Shown here: piece after piece, positions 55,057 through 64,000 of the stretch | Position numbering within the stretch: position 1 is the stretch's first letter | How the letters are laid out: each line of letters begins with the position of its first letter | DNA from: Peptacetobacter sp900550335 | GTDB taxonomy: Bacteria; Bacillota; Clostridia; Peptostreptococcales; Peptostreptococcaceae | Reading direction: 5' to 3' | DNA: 64,000 nt | Assembly: GCF_047528295.1 (NCBI RefSeq) | Contig: NZ_CP180001.1 | Span: forward strand, 868,001-932,000 | Program-made: the position numbers and the translations under genes | Notes under the pieces: generated by a model | The model's input: only the letters and a program-made list of their open reading frames with translations | What the model was told of the DNA's origin: nothing | Database searches by the model: none

Positions 55057-56544
55057 ATGACTTTAAAGAAATATACAACAGTTGCTATGGCAGCTACTAT
55101 ACTAGCCAGTACAGTTGTTCCAGTATCTGCAGCATCAATGGATAAATTAGTAGGTGACAATAGATACGAAACAGCTGTTATGATAAGTAAAAAAGGATTT
55201 GCAAATGCAGATACAGTTGTTCTTGTAAATGACTCTGCAATAGCAGATGCACTTGCTGCAACTCCTTATGCAGAAGCAAATAATGCACCTATACTTTTAA
55301 CTTCTAAAAAAGCTCTTACTACAGTTACAAAAGACGAAATAGTAAGATTAAAAGCTAAAAAAGTTGTTTTAATAGGTGGAGAAGCTGTACTTCCAACAGC
55401 ACTAGAATCTGAATTAAAAGATGCTGGTGTAGCTACAGTTGAAAGAATAAAAGGTGATACAAGAGAAGAAACAGCTCTTGAAATAGCTAAAAAATTAAAC
55501 GAAACTAAAAAAGTTACAGATATAGCAGTAGTAAATGGTGCTACAGGACTTGCAGATGCAGTAAGTATAGCAGCTGCAGCAGCTCAGAAAGATATGCCAA
55601 TAATACTTTCAAATCCTAAAAAAGGTATAGCTGCTTCAAAAGACTTTATAACAGATAATAAAATAGCTAATTCTTATATAGTAGGTGGAGAATCAGTTGT
55701 ATCTGAAGCAGTTGCAAGTGAATTACCAGGTGCAACTAGAATAGAAGGAAGCAACAGAAATGATACAAATGCTAAGGTTATAGAAGAATTCTATAATTCT
55801 AAAGAATTAAGCAATATATATGTAGCTAAAAATGGCTCTAAAAATCAGGGACAGTTGATAGATGCATTATCAGTAGGGGTACTTGCAGCTAAAAACAATG
55901 CTCCTGTTGTTATAGTTGGCTCAAAACTTACTAACAACCAGAAAACTTTATTTAAAAATAAAATAGTAAAAGTTATAACTCAGGTAGGCGGTAACGGAAA
56001 TGAAGATGCTATAAACGAAATAAAAGCAACTCAGACAACTATAAACTACGAAGTTAATAATAAAGATGATTTAAATACAGTATTAGCAAATGCAAATGCT
56101 GGAGATACAATAACAATAAAAACTCCTGCAGCTACATCAGAAGAATATAACATATCTACAGAAAAAGCACTAAATATAAAATTAGAAGGTACTTTTACAG
56201 GTAAGGTTGTAGTAGATGCAGAAAATGCAAATATAGAAGTAAGTGATAAATCTATAAAAGAATTAGAAATCAAAAAGGCTAAGACTTTAAATATAAGTGA
56301 AGATAAGGTTCAGATAGAAAATATAGTTATAGCTTCATCAGCTGATAAATTAGTTATGACAAATAGCGGTGTTGTAAAACATGTAGAAGTAAATGCTAGT
56401 GGTGTATCTATAAACAACAGCGGTGTGATAACAGATAAAATATCAGGAACAGCTACAGATTATGCATTCACTGGAAACAAAACTGAGCAGGAAAAATCAG
56501 AAGAAGAAAATAAAGAAGAAGATAAAGAAAACTTAGCTAAATAA
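55057..56544 (+). CDS. cell wall protein with N-terminal CWB2 repeats
   Basis: 495 residues. Signal peptide 1-26 (MTLKKYTTVAMAATIL ... VSA-A). Three CWB2 modules follow directly (LVGDNRYETAVMIS near 31, RIKGDTREETALEIA, RIEGSNRNDTNAKVI), each with the IGGE or VGGE turn; they bind anionic wall polymer in relatives. Residues about 325-480 form repeating short beta strands (IEVSDKSIKELEIKK, VHVEVNASGVSINNSGV), a possible beta-helix, then an acidic Lys/Glu tail. Anchor-first order is opposite to the two proteins at 9360 and 12268. GGAGGG before ATG; no leader ORF or attenuator seen. A glucosylation cassette lies downstream. Confidence 0.88.
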   Translation: MTLKKYTTVAMAATILASTVVPVSAASMDKLVGDNRYETAVMISKKGFANADTVVLVNDSAIADALAATPYAEANNAPILLTSKKALTTVTKDEIVRLKAKKVVLIGGEAVLPTALESELKDAGVATVERIKGDTREETALEIAKKLNETKKVTDIAVVNGATGLADAVSIAAAAAQKDMPIILSNPKKGIAASKDFITDNKIANSYIVGGESVVSEAVASELPGATRIEGSNRNDTNAKVIEEFYNSKELSNIYVAKNGSKNQGQLIDALSVGVLAAKNNAPVVIVGSKLTNNQKTLFKNKIVKVITQVGGNGNEDAINEIKATQTTINYEVNNKDDLNTVLANANAGDTITIKTPAATSEEYNISTEKALNIKLEGTFTGKVVVDAENANIEVSDKSIKELEIKKAKTLNISEDKVQIENIVIASSADKLVMTNSGVVKHVEVNASGVSINNSGVITDKISGTATDYAFTGNKTEQEKSEEENKEEDKENLAK

Positions 56545-56644
56545 TGAAGATCTAGAATGCATCATTTGTTATATAGAAAGAAGCTACTGTAAATATCAAA
56601 ATAATTTTAAATAGAGTATATTTTAAAAGTTTATATAGGTAGAT

Positions 56645-56686
56645 AAAAGCTGATTTCTGTATTTTGTAGGAGTCAGCTTTTTATTT
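56645..56686 (+). terminator. terminator after third CWB2 gene
   Basis: AAAGCTGA and GTCAGCTTT pair across a roughly 18-base loop, followed by TTATTT. Confidence 0.75.
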
Positions 56687-57223
56687 ACAATGATTATGGT
56701 TATAATAATGTATATAAGTATCAAATAAATATTTTTATTCTTACAAGTTTTTCTAATTATTACAATACATTTCATATTTTACATTTCAAAGAAAGATTAT
56801 ATTAAAAAATTATTATAACCAATCAATACTATAAACAGATTAATCCAAAATACATTTTTTAATATTTTATATATTTTATCAACTTAACAATAGATTATTA
56901 TATATAGTTTTCGTAAAATATATATCAAATTTATATTCTGTAGTTATTTATCTAATTATTTGTTGTTTTTTATAAAAAATTTTTGAGTTAATTTGTAGAT
57001 ATTATTATTTTTAAAATTATACTTTTAAAAATTTATTTTTTAAAGCCTATAGTTTTAATAAAATACCAAATAATAATAAAAAATATATATTAAGACTTAT
57101 ATTTGAAAATTATTGGAAATAGGATAGAAAAAAATAAAAATAAGTGCTATAATAAATTTTAATTAATATGGATAGCTATGTTTTACTAGCAATAGGAAAA
57201 TTAAAATTTTTATGGAGGGAGAA
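56687..57223. other. gene-free AT-rich stretch
   Basis: About 535 bases, extremely AT-rich, no credible ORF. A TATAAT-like box near 57146 could be the promoter of the glycosylation genes. Nothing else recognised. Confidence 0.5.
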
Positions 57224-58792
57224 ATGGGAGAAGAAATACTTCAATTTTATCGAGAAAAACTCAAAAAAGAGTATAAAATTGCTTTTATTTCAACATTTAT
57301 TATAGTGATGTTAGTGCATATTTATAAATTTACAAATAGTTTACCTAACCATGATACAGTTTATAATTACTATGCAAATCAGAATATGATTGGATCTGGT
57401 AGATGGGCGCTTTCGTGGGCATGTGGAATGAGCTCTTATTACGACTTACCATGGATAAATGGTTTGATGTCATGTATCTTTATTTCACTAACAGTTGTTG
57501 TAATTGTAGCCTTATTTAAAATGAAAAATCCGGTACTTATAGGATTAACAGGTGGATTATTAGCAGCTGCACCTGCTACAACAGAGACAATATTCTTTTT
57601 ATTTACAGCAGATGGATACATGGTATCGATGTTTTTAGCAGCTTTAGGTGTGTATTTTTCAAGAATTGAGGAAAAAAGTAAATTAAAATTAGTTTTAGGA
57701 ATAGTTTGTATATGTGTATCTTGTGGTATATACCAGGCCTATGTATCTTTTGCATTAATACTAGCAATATGTTATTTCATTAATGAATTATTAAAAAATA
57801 ACTATGAAAAGAAAGAATATTTCAAGTGGATATTTAAACAAATTATAGTTTATACAATAGCACTAGCTTCTTATTATGTAATTTGGAAATTATCGATGCG
57901 CTTCACTGGAGTTGCTGCAAATAGCTATCAAGGAATTTCTGAAGTAGGAAAGATTAAAAAAGGATTTATAAAAGAAGGTCTTCTAAGATCAATAAAACCA
58001 ATAGCATTATATTTTTTACAGTGGAATGTTTTTAGATATGGATTTACTCTATATAGTGTTCTAAACCTAATATTCTTAGGAACTATGTTTCTTGGAATGA
58101 TTATTTCAGTTATTAAAAGTGGTATTTTTAAAAGAGTTTGGGCAATGATATTAGTAATATTTTGTTTAATTGCAATTGTACCGTTTTCTTGTATATGGAA
58201 TTTTGCATCAAGTACAGTTGAATATAGACTTATGATGCTTCAATGCCTAACAGTATTATTTATTTTAACAGCGGTATTATATGAACAATGGTTCAAACCT
58301 ATATTAAAAAATGCAGTATGCTTATTATTACTTGTAATAGTAATAAATAATGCAATAATGGCCAACATAAGCTATTTTTATATGAATTTATGTTATGAAC
58401 AAACATACGCAACAGGGTTAGAAATGATTTCAAAAATTCATAATCTTGATGATAAGTATGATTTTGAAAAAATAGCTGTTCTTGGAAATATACAAGACAG
58501 ATTTAAATATGAAAAATTTAACAAAGAAACAGGTGAAATACTTCCAATGTCAAAAGTATATATGTTTACTAGTCTATTAGAAGAAAATTTATTATATGAT
58601 TCATATCATGTGACAAAATTTTTAAGGACTACATTTGGTTTAGATTTAATAAATCTTAGCAAAGAAAATAGAAATAAATTGCTTGATGATAAAAGAGTAA
58701 AGGCTATGAAGACTTGGCCGTCAGATGAATCTATTAATGTAGTAGATGATATTCTAGTAATAAAGCTTTCTGAAGATAAGGAGGGAGAATAA
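57224..58792 (+). CDS. GtrII-type glucosyltransferase-domain membrane protein
   Basis: 522 residues with about ten to eleven hydrophobic helices. N-terminal part contains NHDTVYNYYANQNMIGSGRWALSW and TETIFFLFTADGYMVSMFLAALGVYFS, the pattern of the glucosyltransferase II (GtrII) family, which moves glucose from a lipid carrier to a surface polymer outside the membrane. ATG 57224 follows GGAGGGAG; ATG 57212 would overlap that site. Gln codons are mostly CAA, unlike the housekeeping genes here, suggesting transfer. Coupled to the next gene (TAATG overlap). Confidence 0.8.
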   Translation: MGEEILQFYREKLKKEYKIAFISTFIIVMLVHIYKFTNSLPNHDTVYNYYANQNMIGSGRWALSWACGMSSYYDLPWINGLMSCIFISLTVVVIVALFKMKNPVLIGLTGGLLAAAPATTETIFFLFTADGYMVSMFLAALGVYFSRIEEKSKLKLVLGIVCICVSCGIYQAYVSFALILAICYFINELLKNNYEKKEYFKWIFKQIIVYTIALASYYVIWKLSMRFTGVAANSYQGISEVGKIKKGFIKEGLLRSIKPIALYFLQWNVFRYGFTLYSVLNLIFLGTMFLGMIISVIKSGIFKRVWAMILVIFCLIAIVPFSCIWNFASSTVEYRLMMLQCLTVLFILTAVLYEQWFKPILKNAVCLLLLVIVINNAIMANISYFYMNLCYEQTYATGLEMISKIHNLDDKYDFEKIAVLGNIQDRFKYEKFNKETGEILPMSKVYMFTSLLEENLLYDSYHVTKFLRTTFGLDLINLSKENRNKLLDDKRVKAMKTWPSDESINVVDDILVIKLSEDKEGE

Positions 58793-59730
58793 TGATATCG
58801 GTAATTATTCCAGCGTATAACGAGGAAAGTGTAATTGAAAAAACGACTGGTGTTATTAGTGGTATTTTAAAAGAAGCTAAAATTTTATATGAACTAATTT
58901 TTGTTGATGATGGTTCTAAAGATAAAACATGGGAAAAAATAACCCTTGCTTCGAAAAAAGATAATTATGTAAAAGGAGTTCATTTTTCTAGAAATTTTGG
59001 TAAAGAGGCTGCAATTATGGCAGGGCTATCTGAATCAAAAGGTGATTGTTGTGTTGTTATAGATTGTGATTTGCAACACCCACCAGAAAAAATTGTTGAA
59101 ATGTATAACCTTTGGGAACAAGGTTATGAAGTAGTAGAGGGTCAAAAATCTAGCAGAGGAAAAGAAGGAAAAATACATGGATTTGCAGCTAGAACATTTT
59201 ACTCTATAATAAGTGCTGTAACAGGATTTAATATGGAAAATGCATCAGACTTTAAACTATTAGATAGAAAAGCTGTAAATGTTTTGATTAATATGAGAGA
59301 AAAAAATACATTTTTTAGAGCCCTTTCTTCTTGGATTGGATTTAAAACAACAAGTGTACAGTTCGATGTTCAAGATAGAGAGATAGGAGAGTCTAAGTGG
59401 TCAACTACTTCACTCATAAAATATGCTATTCGAAATATTTCTGCATTTTCTACAGTTCCGATGCAAGTTATTACAATATTAGGAGTTGTTACTTTTATAA
59501 TTTCAATACTTATTGGTGGTATATCTTTGCTCCAAAAGTTACAGCATCAGGCATTAGAAGGATTTACAACTATTATATTGATACAGCTATTTTCAAGTAG
59601 TATTATTATGATCAGTTTAGGTATAATAGGTTATTATATAGCAAAAATTTATGAGGAAATAAAAGATAGACCAAGATATATAGTATCTAAAACTTGTGGA
59701 GAAGAACAGAATGAAAAATTTATTAAATAA
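58792..59730 (+). CDS. polyprenyl-phosphate glucosyltransferase, GtrB-like (GT2)
   Basis: 312 residues. Family 2 glycosyltransferase: VIIPAYNEESVIEKT, FVDDGSKDKTW, VIDCDLQHPPE (DxD-type) and QDREIGESKWS, followed by two C-terminal membrane helices (about 225-300). GtrB-like enzymes put a sugar on undecaprenyl phosphate at the inner face. Its start overlaps the stop of the GtrII-like gene; the GtrA-like gene starts inside its end. Confidence 0.92.
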   Translation: MISVIIPAYNEESVIEKTTGVISGILKEAKILYELIFVDDGSKDKTWEKITLASKKDNYVKGVHFSRNFGKEAAIMAGLSESKGDCCVVIDCDLQHPPEKIVEMYNLWEQGYEVVEGQKSSRGKEGKIHGFAARTFYSIISAVTGFNMENASDFKLLDRKAVNVLINMREKNTFFRALSSWIGFKTTSVQFDVQDREIGESKWSTTSLIKYAIRNISAFSTVPMQVITILGVVTFIISILIGGISLLQKLQHQALEGFTTIILIQLFSSSIIMISLGIIGYYIAKIYEEIKDRPRYIVSKTCGEEQNEKFIK

Positions 59731-60133
59731 AATATTTGATTATACATTTTGGAAATTTATACTAGTTGGAATAGTTAATACTATATTTGGAACTGGTATT
59801 ATGTTTATTTTTTATAACATTTTACATTTTAGTTACTGGATATCTTCTGCATCTAATTACTTTTTTGGTAGTATTTTAAGTTATATATTAAATCGTATGT
59901 TTACATTTAAAAATTCCAACAATACATCAAAAACAGTTCCTAAATTTATTATAAATATAACTGCTTGTTATTTGTTAGCATACGGGATAGCAAAACCTAT
60001 TGTTAAATATATTTTAATGGGGTATTCAAAATCTATCCAAGAAAATATAGCGATGTTAGTAGGTATGTGTTTATTTGTTATAATTAATTATATTGGTCAA
60101 CGATCTTTTGTTTTTAAGAATGAAAAAGATTAA
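59711..60133 (+). CDS. GtrA family flippase-like membrane protein
   Basis: 140 residues, four hydrophobic helices. Starts FWKFILVGIVNTIFGTGIMF, the GtrA signature, and contains FFGSILSYILNRMFTFKN. GtrA is thought to flip lipid-linked glucose across the membrane. ATG 59711 with GGAGAAG is preferred over GTG 59696. With the two upstream genes it forms a complete GtrII-GtrB-GtrA set. Confidence 0.9.
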   Translation: MKNLLNKIFDYTFWKFILVGIVNTIFGTGIMFIFYNILHFSYWISSASNYFFGSILSYILNRMFTFKNSNNTSKTVPKFIINITACYLLAYGIAKPIVKYILMGYSKSIQENIAMLVGMCLFVIINYIGQRSFVFKNEKD

Positions 60134-60137
60134 TTGT

Positions 60138-60172
60138 GTATGCTGTTGTAAATATTTTACAACAGCATATTT
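60138..60172 (+). terminator. terminator of glycosylation genes
   Basis: TGCTGTTGTAAA and TTTACAACAGCA pair around TAT, followed by a weak T-tract. Confidence 0.75.
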
Positions 60173-60249
60173 ACGTTTATACTATGTATTTAAATTAATA
60201 TGTTATAATTTATAAATAAAATTTAAAATATAAAAAAGGGAGGTATTAC

Positions 60250-60687
60250 TTGAGATATTTAAATATATTATTTTTATCGATGATGCCTGTTACAGAGTTA
60301 AGAGGTGCCATCCCTATTGGAATTGCTATGGATTTAGATCCATTGGGGGTGTATATTTCTAGTGTAGTAGGGTCTAGCTTGGTGGCAATCCCGCTTATAC
60401 TTACTTTTAGACATATATTAAACTTTATTAGAGGTATATCTTTTTTGAAAAATATATCTAAAAAAATAGATAATAAAATCGAGTCATCTATGAAAAAACT
60501 AAAAAGTGCATCTGTTCTGGGGCTAATTCTGTTTGTAGGTGTTCCGCTTCCAACGACTGGTACTTGGACAGCTGCAGCAATTGCTTCAATACTTCATATG
60601 AGGATAAAGAATGCATTTTTAGGAATTCTTGTAGGAAATATGGTGGCTGGAGTAGTTGTAACGGGAATATCTATGCATATAATATAG
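60250..60687 (+). CDS. small multi-drug export family protein (COG2426)
   Basis: 145-residue membrane protein of the Sm_multidrug_ex family, function poorly defined. Features: FLSMMPVTELRGAIPIGIAMDLDP at the N-terminus, and VGVPLPTTGTWTAAAIASI, which are the conserved family blocks, plus GILVGNMVAG. The start is TTG 60250, with GGGAGG 6 bases upstream. Single gene with a terminator after it. Confidence 0.87.
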   Translation: MRYLNILFLSMMPVTELRGAIPIGIAMDLDPLGVYISSVVGSSLVAIPLILTFRHILNFIRGISFLKNISKKIDNKIESSMKKLKSASVLGLILFVGVPLPTTGTWTAAAIASILHMRIKNAFLGILVGNMVAGVVVTGISMHII

Positions 60688-60694
60688 ATTATTT

Positions 60695-60724
60695 AAGAGG
60701 GTGTTTTAGGCATCCTCTTTTTTA
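60695..60724 (+). terminator. terminator after small export gene
   Basis: AAGAGGGTG and CATCCTCTT pair around TTTTAGG, followed by TTTTTT. Confidence 0.85.
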
Positions 60725-60808
60725 ATACTTTACTATATACAAAGAAAACCTTATTATATTCAATAGAGGAAAGTAGAACCTCTATCTAAAAGCAAGGAGT
60801 GACGAAAA

Positions 60809-62047
60809 ATGTTAGGAGCAATAATTGGGGATATTCTAGGAAATGGATACGATTTCGGTCTAACAATCCCTAAATACGAAGAAGTACAGAAAAAATACGA
60901 CGAACTATTCAAAGAAGGAATAGAAATAAATCCAAGAGTTAGGGAAATATTTACCGACGATACAGTAATGACTGTAGCTGTTGGAAAAGCTCTTTCTCAG
61001 ACTTTTGACAAACCTGCAGAAGAAATAAAATTATGCCTAAGATACAATATGCAGATGTTTGGAAGAAGCCATATAACTGCTGGATATGGAACTTTATTTA
61101 GCAATTGGCTAATTTCTCAGAAACCAGAGCCTTATGAAAGTATAGGAAACGGATCTGCAATGAGAGTATCTTCTGTTGGATGGCTTGCAAACAACCTAAA
61201 TGAAGTGGATATATACGCAAGATTAACTGCTGAAGTTACACATAACAGTGAAGAAGGAATTAAAGGTGCTCAGGCAATAGCGAGTGCAATTTTTTTAGCT
61301 AGAAACGGAAGTAAAAAAGAAACAATAAAAAAATACATAGAAAAAGAATATGGATACGATTTATCTAAGTCTGTTGAAGAGTACAGAAATGCAGATATAA
61401 TGAAAAGGGATGCATTATGTGAAACTGCTGTTGTTCAAGCTATGGCAGCATTTTTAGAAGGTGAAAGTTTTGAAGATGCTGTAATCAAAGCTGTTACAAT
61501 TGGAGGAGATACAGACACAATAGCTGCAATTACAGGATTTATTGCTGAAGCATACTACGGAATAGATGAAAAAGCAAAAGAGCTTGTACTTACTTATCTT
61601 CCTGATGATTTAAAAAGAGGAATAACTGACTACACATATATCGTAATGTATAGAAGAAACGAAAGAAAAAAAGCGTATGACAAAATGTTTAACGATATAA
61701 AATATTTCAAAGAAAGAATAAAAGAGGACACAGGAAGACCAGTTCCAATGTTTATGTTTAATCAGCCAGAGATGTCTGAGGAAGTTGAAAGACTTATAAA
61801 TACAGCACATCTTCCTGAAATCACTGACAAAGCATACATAGATACATTAGACCTTCACAATATAGAAATGGATTCTGATTTATATAGAGAAAAAGCAGAA
61901 GAATCTGGTGCATATCTTCTTAGAGCGATGCTTACTAGTATTGTAAGACAGGAAATATTTAATCCGGGTGCTGTAGATAAATGTGTAGACGATGGAACTG
62001 TTTATGTATTATTAGAAGAAATGAAGAAAAAGAATGTATATAGATAG
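60809..62047 (+). CDS. ADP-ribosylglycohydrolase family protein with C-terminal extension
   Basis: 412 residues. The first 270 match the DraG-type ADP-ribosylglycohydrolase fold: GAIIGDILGN, FTDDTVMT (Mg-binding Thr-Asp-Asp, about 50-57), AMRVSSVGWLA, TVTHNSEEG-like EVTHNSEEGIKGA and TIGGDTDTIAAITG (second Asp cluster). It probably removes ADP-ribose from a protein, nucleic acid or metabolite. The last 140 residues (YIVMYRRNERKKAYDKMF ... YVLLEEM) form an extension I do not recognise. AAGGAG ribosome site; no ADP-ribosyltransferase gene is adjacent. Confidence 0.87.
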   Translation: MLGAIIGDILGNGYDFGLTIPKYEEVQKKYDELFKEGIEINPRVREIFTDDTVMTVAVGKALSQTFDKPAEEIKLCLRYNMQMFGRSHITAGYGTLFSNWLISQKPEPYESIGNGSAMRVSSVGWLANNLNEVDIYARLTAEVTHNSEEGIKGAQAIASAIFLARNGSKKETIKKYIEKEYGYDLSKSVEEYRNADIMKRDALCETAVVQAMAAFLEGESFEDAVIKAVTIGGDTDTIAAITGFIAEAYYGIDEKAKELVLTYLPDDLKRGITDYTYIVMYRRNERKKAYDKMFNDIKYFKERIKEDTGRPVPMFMFNQPEMSEEVERLINTAHLPEITDKAYIDTLDLHNIEMDSDLYREKAEESGAYLLRAMLTSIVRQEIFNPGAVDKCVDDGTVYVLLEEMKKKNVYR

Positions 62048-62175
62048 TATGTATAAAAATATTAAAAAATAATAAAAATAAAAATTTAAAAAATAGAAAT
62101 AAAAAGTATTATAGATAATAACGATAGTTTCTAAAGCAGAATGAAAAAAATCACATAATTTGATATAATTATTAT

Positions 62176-62203
62176 AGTCTGTAGTGTATGCTACAGACTT
62201 TTT
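62176..62203 (+). terminator. terminator after ADP-ribosylglycohydrolase
   Basis: AGTCTGTAG and CTACAGACT pair around TGTATG, followed by TTTTT. Confidence 0.88.
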
Positions 62204-62247
62204 AAATACAAATTTATTCAAAATTATTCAAAAGGGTGATTAAAATT

Positions 62248-62736
62248 ATGCTAAAAAAGGTAGATACAATAAAGGATAAAAATATAGACGAAAATCAGCT
62301 TATGGCGGAAAAAATAGTAGATATAATAAATGGCTATGGCGTAGAAAATTGTGGACTTAGAATTAGCAAGGGTGTGATTTTGGTGTCGACGATAAATAAG
62401 TATAAGGGATTAAAATACTCAGCATCAATCCACACAGGCAAGGACAGATTTACTAGCATAGTAATAGACCTAGAGGAACAAATCTACATAAATAATGAAG
62501 CTGAGAGGGATATTTTTTTAAATATGATATACGAGAGAAACAACTACTATGCGGAAAAACACTCTGGAAAAAATATGAGCCAGGGTATAGGTGTAAATAA
62601 AAATTATAAGTTTGAAATGATAAAAAATGAGGTAGTTAAGTTTAATTCTCAGAGTATAGTCAATTCTTTTGTATCTACTGTAAATGAGTTTATAGAAGAA
62701 GTAGATCGATTTGAAAGATTTCTATTCCAAAAGTAG
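62248..62736 (+). CDS. hypothetical protein
   Basis: 162 residues, not recognised. Soluble alpha/beta protein: an N-terminal helix (AEKIVDIINGYGVENCG), paired strands (LRISKGVILVSTI, KYSASIHTG, FTSIVIDLEEQIYI), then helices with a YAEKHSGKNMSQG turn. No signal or membrane segment. ATG 62248 is supported by AAAGGGTGA; the GTG at 62236 overlaps that site. Stands alone between a terminator and the licT-like regulatory region. Confidence 0.65.
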   Translation: MLKKVDTIKDKNIDENQLMAEKIVDIINGYGVENCGLRISKGVILVSTINKYKGLKYSASIHTGKDRFTSIVIDLEEQIYINNEAERDIFLNMIYERNNYYAEKHSGKNMSQGIGVNKNYKFEMIKNEVVKFNSQSIVNSFVSTVNEFIEEVDRFERFLFQK

Positions 62737-62919
62737 AAGATAAAAAATAAAGATATAATATTAAAAGATATATTAAAATAAAATATTAAAATTCGGATTA
62801 TATAATAAAAAATAAGTTATTAAAAATATTAAAAAGTGCCTACTATAATATAAATGAAAATAATAAGAATAATTTGAATCAAGTTAGAAAAAAATTTGAA
62901 AAAAAATTGCCCAAAATGC

Positions 62920-62948
62920 TTGACATGAAATTATGAAAATGTTATCCT
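62920..62948 (+). promoter_or_regulatory. sigma-A promoter of the antiterminator gene
   Basis: Perfect TTGACA (62920-62925), 17-base spacer, TATCCT (62943-62948), upstream of the RAT and terminator. The preceding 62737-62919 is AT-rich with no gene. Confidence 0.75.
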
Positions 62949-62978
62949 ATAAACAGTTAAAAATGGATACGACAATTT

Positions 62979-63010
62979 GGAGTGTTACTGGTAGAGCAGG
63001 CAAGACCGAA
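62979..63010 (+). promoter_or_regulatory. ribonucleic antiterminator (RAT) for BglG/LicT protein
   Basis: GGAGTGTTACTG-GTAGA-GCAGGCAAGACC closely follows the RAT pattern of BglG/LicT/SacT targets (GGATTGTTACTG ... GCAGGCAAAACC). Its 3' half AAGACC is also the 5' arm of the terminator that follows, so the two structures exclude each other. Confidence 0.85.
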
Positions 63011-63060
63011 TTTTATAGAATGCACTATAGGTGTATTGTATAAAGTTGGGTCTTTTTTTA
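63002..63060 (+). terminator. conditional terminator in licT leader
   Basis: AAGACC...TTTTATA pairs with TATAAA...GGGTCTT, followed by TTTTTATT. Overlaps the RAT; autoregulated antitermination expected. Confidence 0.85.
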
Positions 63061-63142
63061 TTCTTATGATAATCTTATTATTTTTAGGATATAATAGTAT
63101 AATATGGATTTAATATTATATCTGGAAAGGCAAGGAACGATT

Positions 63143-63985
63143 ATGAAAGTTACAAAAGTTATAAATAACAATTTTGTATGCTCATGCAATGAAAAAAATA
63201 AAGAGATTATCGTCATGGGAAAAGGAATAGGATTTAAAGCCAAAGAAGGAGACGAGATAGACAAGTCTAAGGTGGAAAAGGTATTCACAATGAATGGTAA
63301 ATCTGCAATAGATAAGTTTAAACGTTTAATAGAAGAGCTTCCTATCGAGCATTTTAAAGTGTCTAATGACATAATAAACTACGCAAAACGTACACTTGGA
63401 AAGAGATTAAATCAGAACATATACATAACTCTGACAGATCACATAAGCTTTTCAGTGTATAGATTTAAAAATGGTATGAAATTTAGTAATCCTCTCTTAT
63501 GGGAAGTAAAGCATTTTTATAATCCAGAATATATAATTGGAGAATATGCTGTAAACCTAATAAAAGAAAAGCTGGGTGTAGAGATGGGCGAGGATGAAGC
63601 AGCGAACATCGCACTACACATAGTAAATGCAGAGTACAATACAGAGATGAACGAAGCATTAAAAATAACTACTCTTATAGGAGATATACTAAAAATAGTA
63701 ACAGATACTTTTGATATACAACTAGATGAAGAAAGCTTACATTATTCAAGACTTATTACACATCTGAAATTCCTTTCACAGAGGATATTTATGGGAGAGA
63801 TGTTAAAAGATTCTGACGATGTATTTGCTGAAATGATAGCAACAAAATATCCTGAAGAATTTAAGTGCGCACTAAAGATAAGGGATTATATAGAAGAACA
63901 GTATAATCAGAGGATATCAAATGAAGAACTTGTATATCTTGCGGTGCATATAAGACGTGTTTCTACAATAGAGGATGAAAATTAA
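63143..63985 (+). CDS. licT: BglG/LicT family transcription antiterminator
   Basis: 280 residues. N-terminal CAT RNA-binding domain (MKVTKVINNNFVCSCNEKNKEIIVMGKGIGF, 1-60 in all), then PRD1 with LTDHISFSVYRF and IALHIVNAEYN (His of PTS control) and PRD2 with LITHLKFLSQRIF and YLAVHIRRVS. Such proteins bind a RAT to stop premature termination and are switched by PTS phosphorylation according to sugar supply. I start at ATG 63143 because homology begins at MKVTKV and AAGGAA lies upstream; the ATG at 63104 would add an unrelated 13 residues. A beta-glucoside or similar PTS gene should follow beyond the window. The exact symbol is uncertain. Confidence 0.93.
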   Translation: MKVTKVINNNFVCSCNEKNKEIIVMGKGIGFKAKEGDEIDKSKVEKVFTMNGKSAIDKFKRLIEELPIEHFKVSNDIINYAKRTLGKRLNQNIYITLTDHISFSVYRFKNGMKFSNPLLWEVKHFYNPEYIIGEYAVNLIKEKLGVEMGEDEAANIALHIVNAEYNTEMNEALKITTLIGDILKIVTDTFDIQLDEESLHYSRLITHLKFLSQRIFMGEMLKDSDDVFAEMIATKYPEEFKCALKIRDYIEEQYNQRISNEELVYLAVHIRRVSTIEDEN

Positions 63986-64000
63986 GAATTTTGAGGTGTA

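Overview
The window looks like a chromosomal piece of a low-GC, anaerobic, Gram-positive member of the Clostridia, most likely Peptostreptococcaceae and possibly Peptostreptococcus. The support is very AT-rich DNA, three cell-wall proteins with cell wall binding repeat 2 (CWB2) modules as in Clostridioides, the gene order cggR-gap-pgk-tpiA-gpmI ... secG-rnr ... smpB-ssrA, clostridial L-serine ammonia-lyase, and a tmRNA with the tag ANDNYALAA. The genus is an inference.

Layout. 1-2240: lysine/diaminopimelate genes asd and dapA (minus strand, dapA cut by the window edge) behind a lysine riboswitch with terminator. 2459-8852: serine ammonia-lyase, two tandem M20 amidohydrolases, a methyltransferase and Hsp33. 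9181-14772: two large secreted beta-helix/CWB2 proteins, each preceded by a tiny leader ORF whose end overlaps an intrinsic terminator; the first leader carries an 8-copy GACA repeat that now puts it out of frame. 15017-18140: cation efflux protein, GNAT acetyltransferase and sigma-54. 18573-24637: glycolytic operon with its regulator CggR.

24994-33010: a compact six-ORF accessory operon (GrpE-like coiled-coil protein, Hsp70-like ATPase, HerA/DUF87-type ATPase interrupted by a one-base frameshift, a Gly/Ala-rich small protein and an unknown protein). It sits between gpmI and secG, where relatives usually carry eno. I consider it the best candidate for an undescribed system.

33182-40783: secG, RNase R, an RNB-only RNase R paralogue, azlCD, an AIM24-family protein, smpB and ssrA. 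41294-52029: a TIGR00300-type enzyme, a DMT transporter, DUF3842, a nickel-type ABC importer and larB-larC-larE (larE frameshifted), that is, nickel uptake feeding nickel-pincer cofactor synthesis. 52164-54893: M20 peptidase with RpiR regulator, and a VOC protein. 55057-60133: third CWB2 protein, then a GtrII-GtrB-GtrA-like glucosylation cassette. 60250-63985: small export protein, ADP-ribosylglycohydrolase, an unknown protein, and a BglG/LicT antiterminator with its own RAT and terminator.

Scattered through the window are five long hairpins (about 75-190 nt), each on the sense strand just after a gene. They share a conserved asymmetric internal loop while their arms differ in sequence, and four of them end in T-runs. 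They look like a family of structured terminators or 3' RNA elements. Two one-base frameshifts in homopolymers (the HerA-like ATPase and larE) could be real lesions or sequencing errors; the sequence alone cannot tell.
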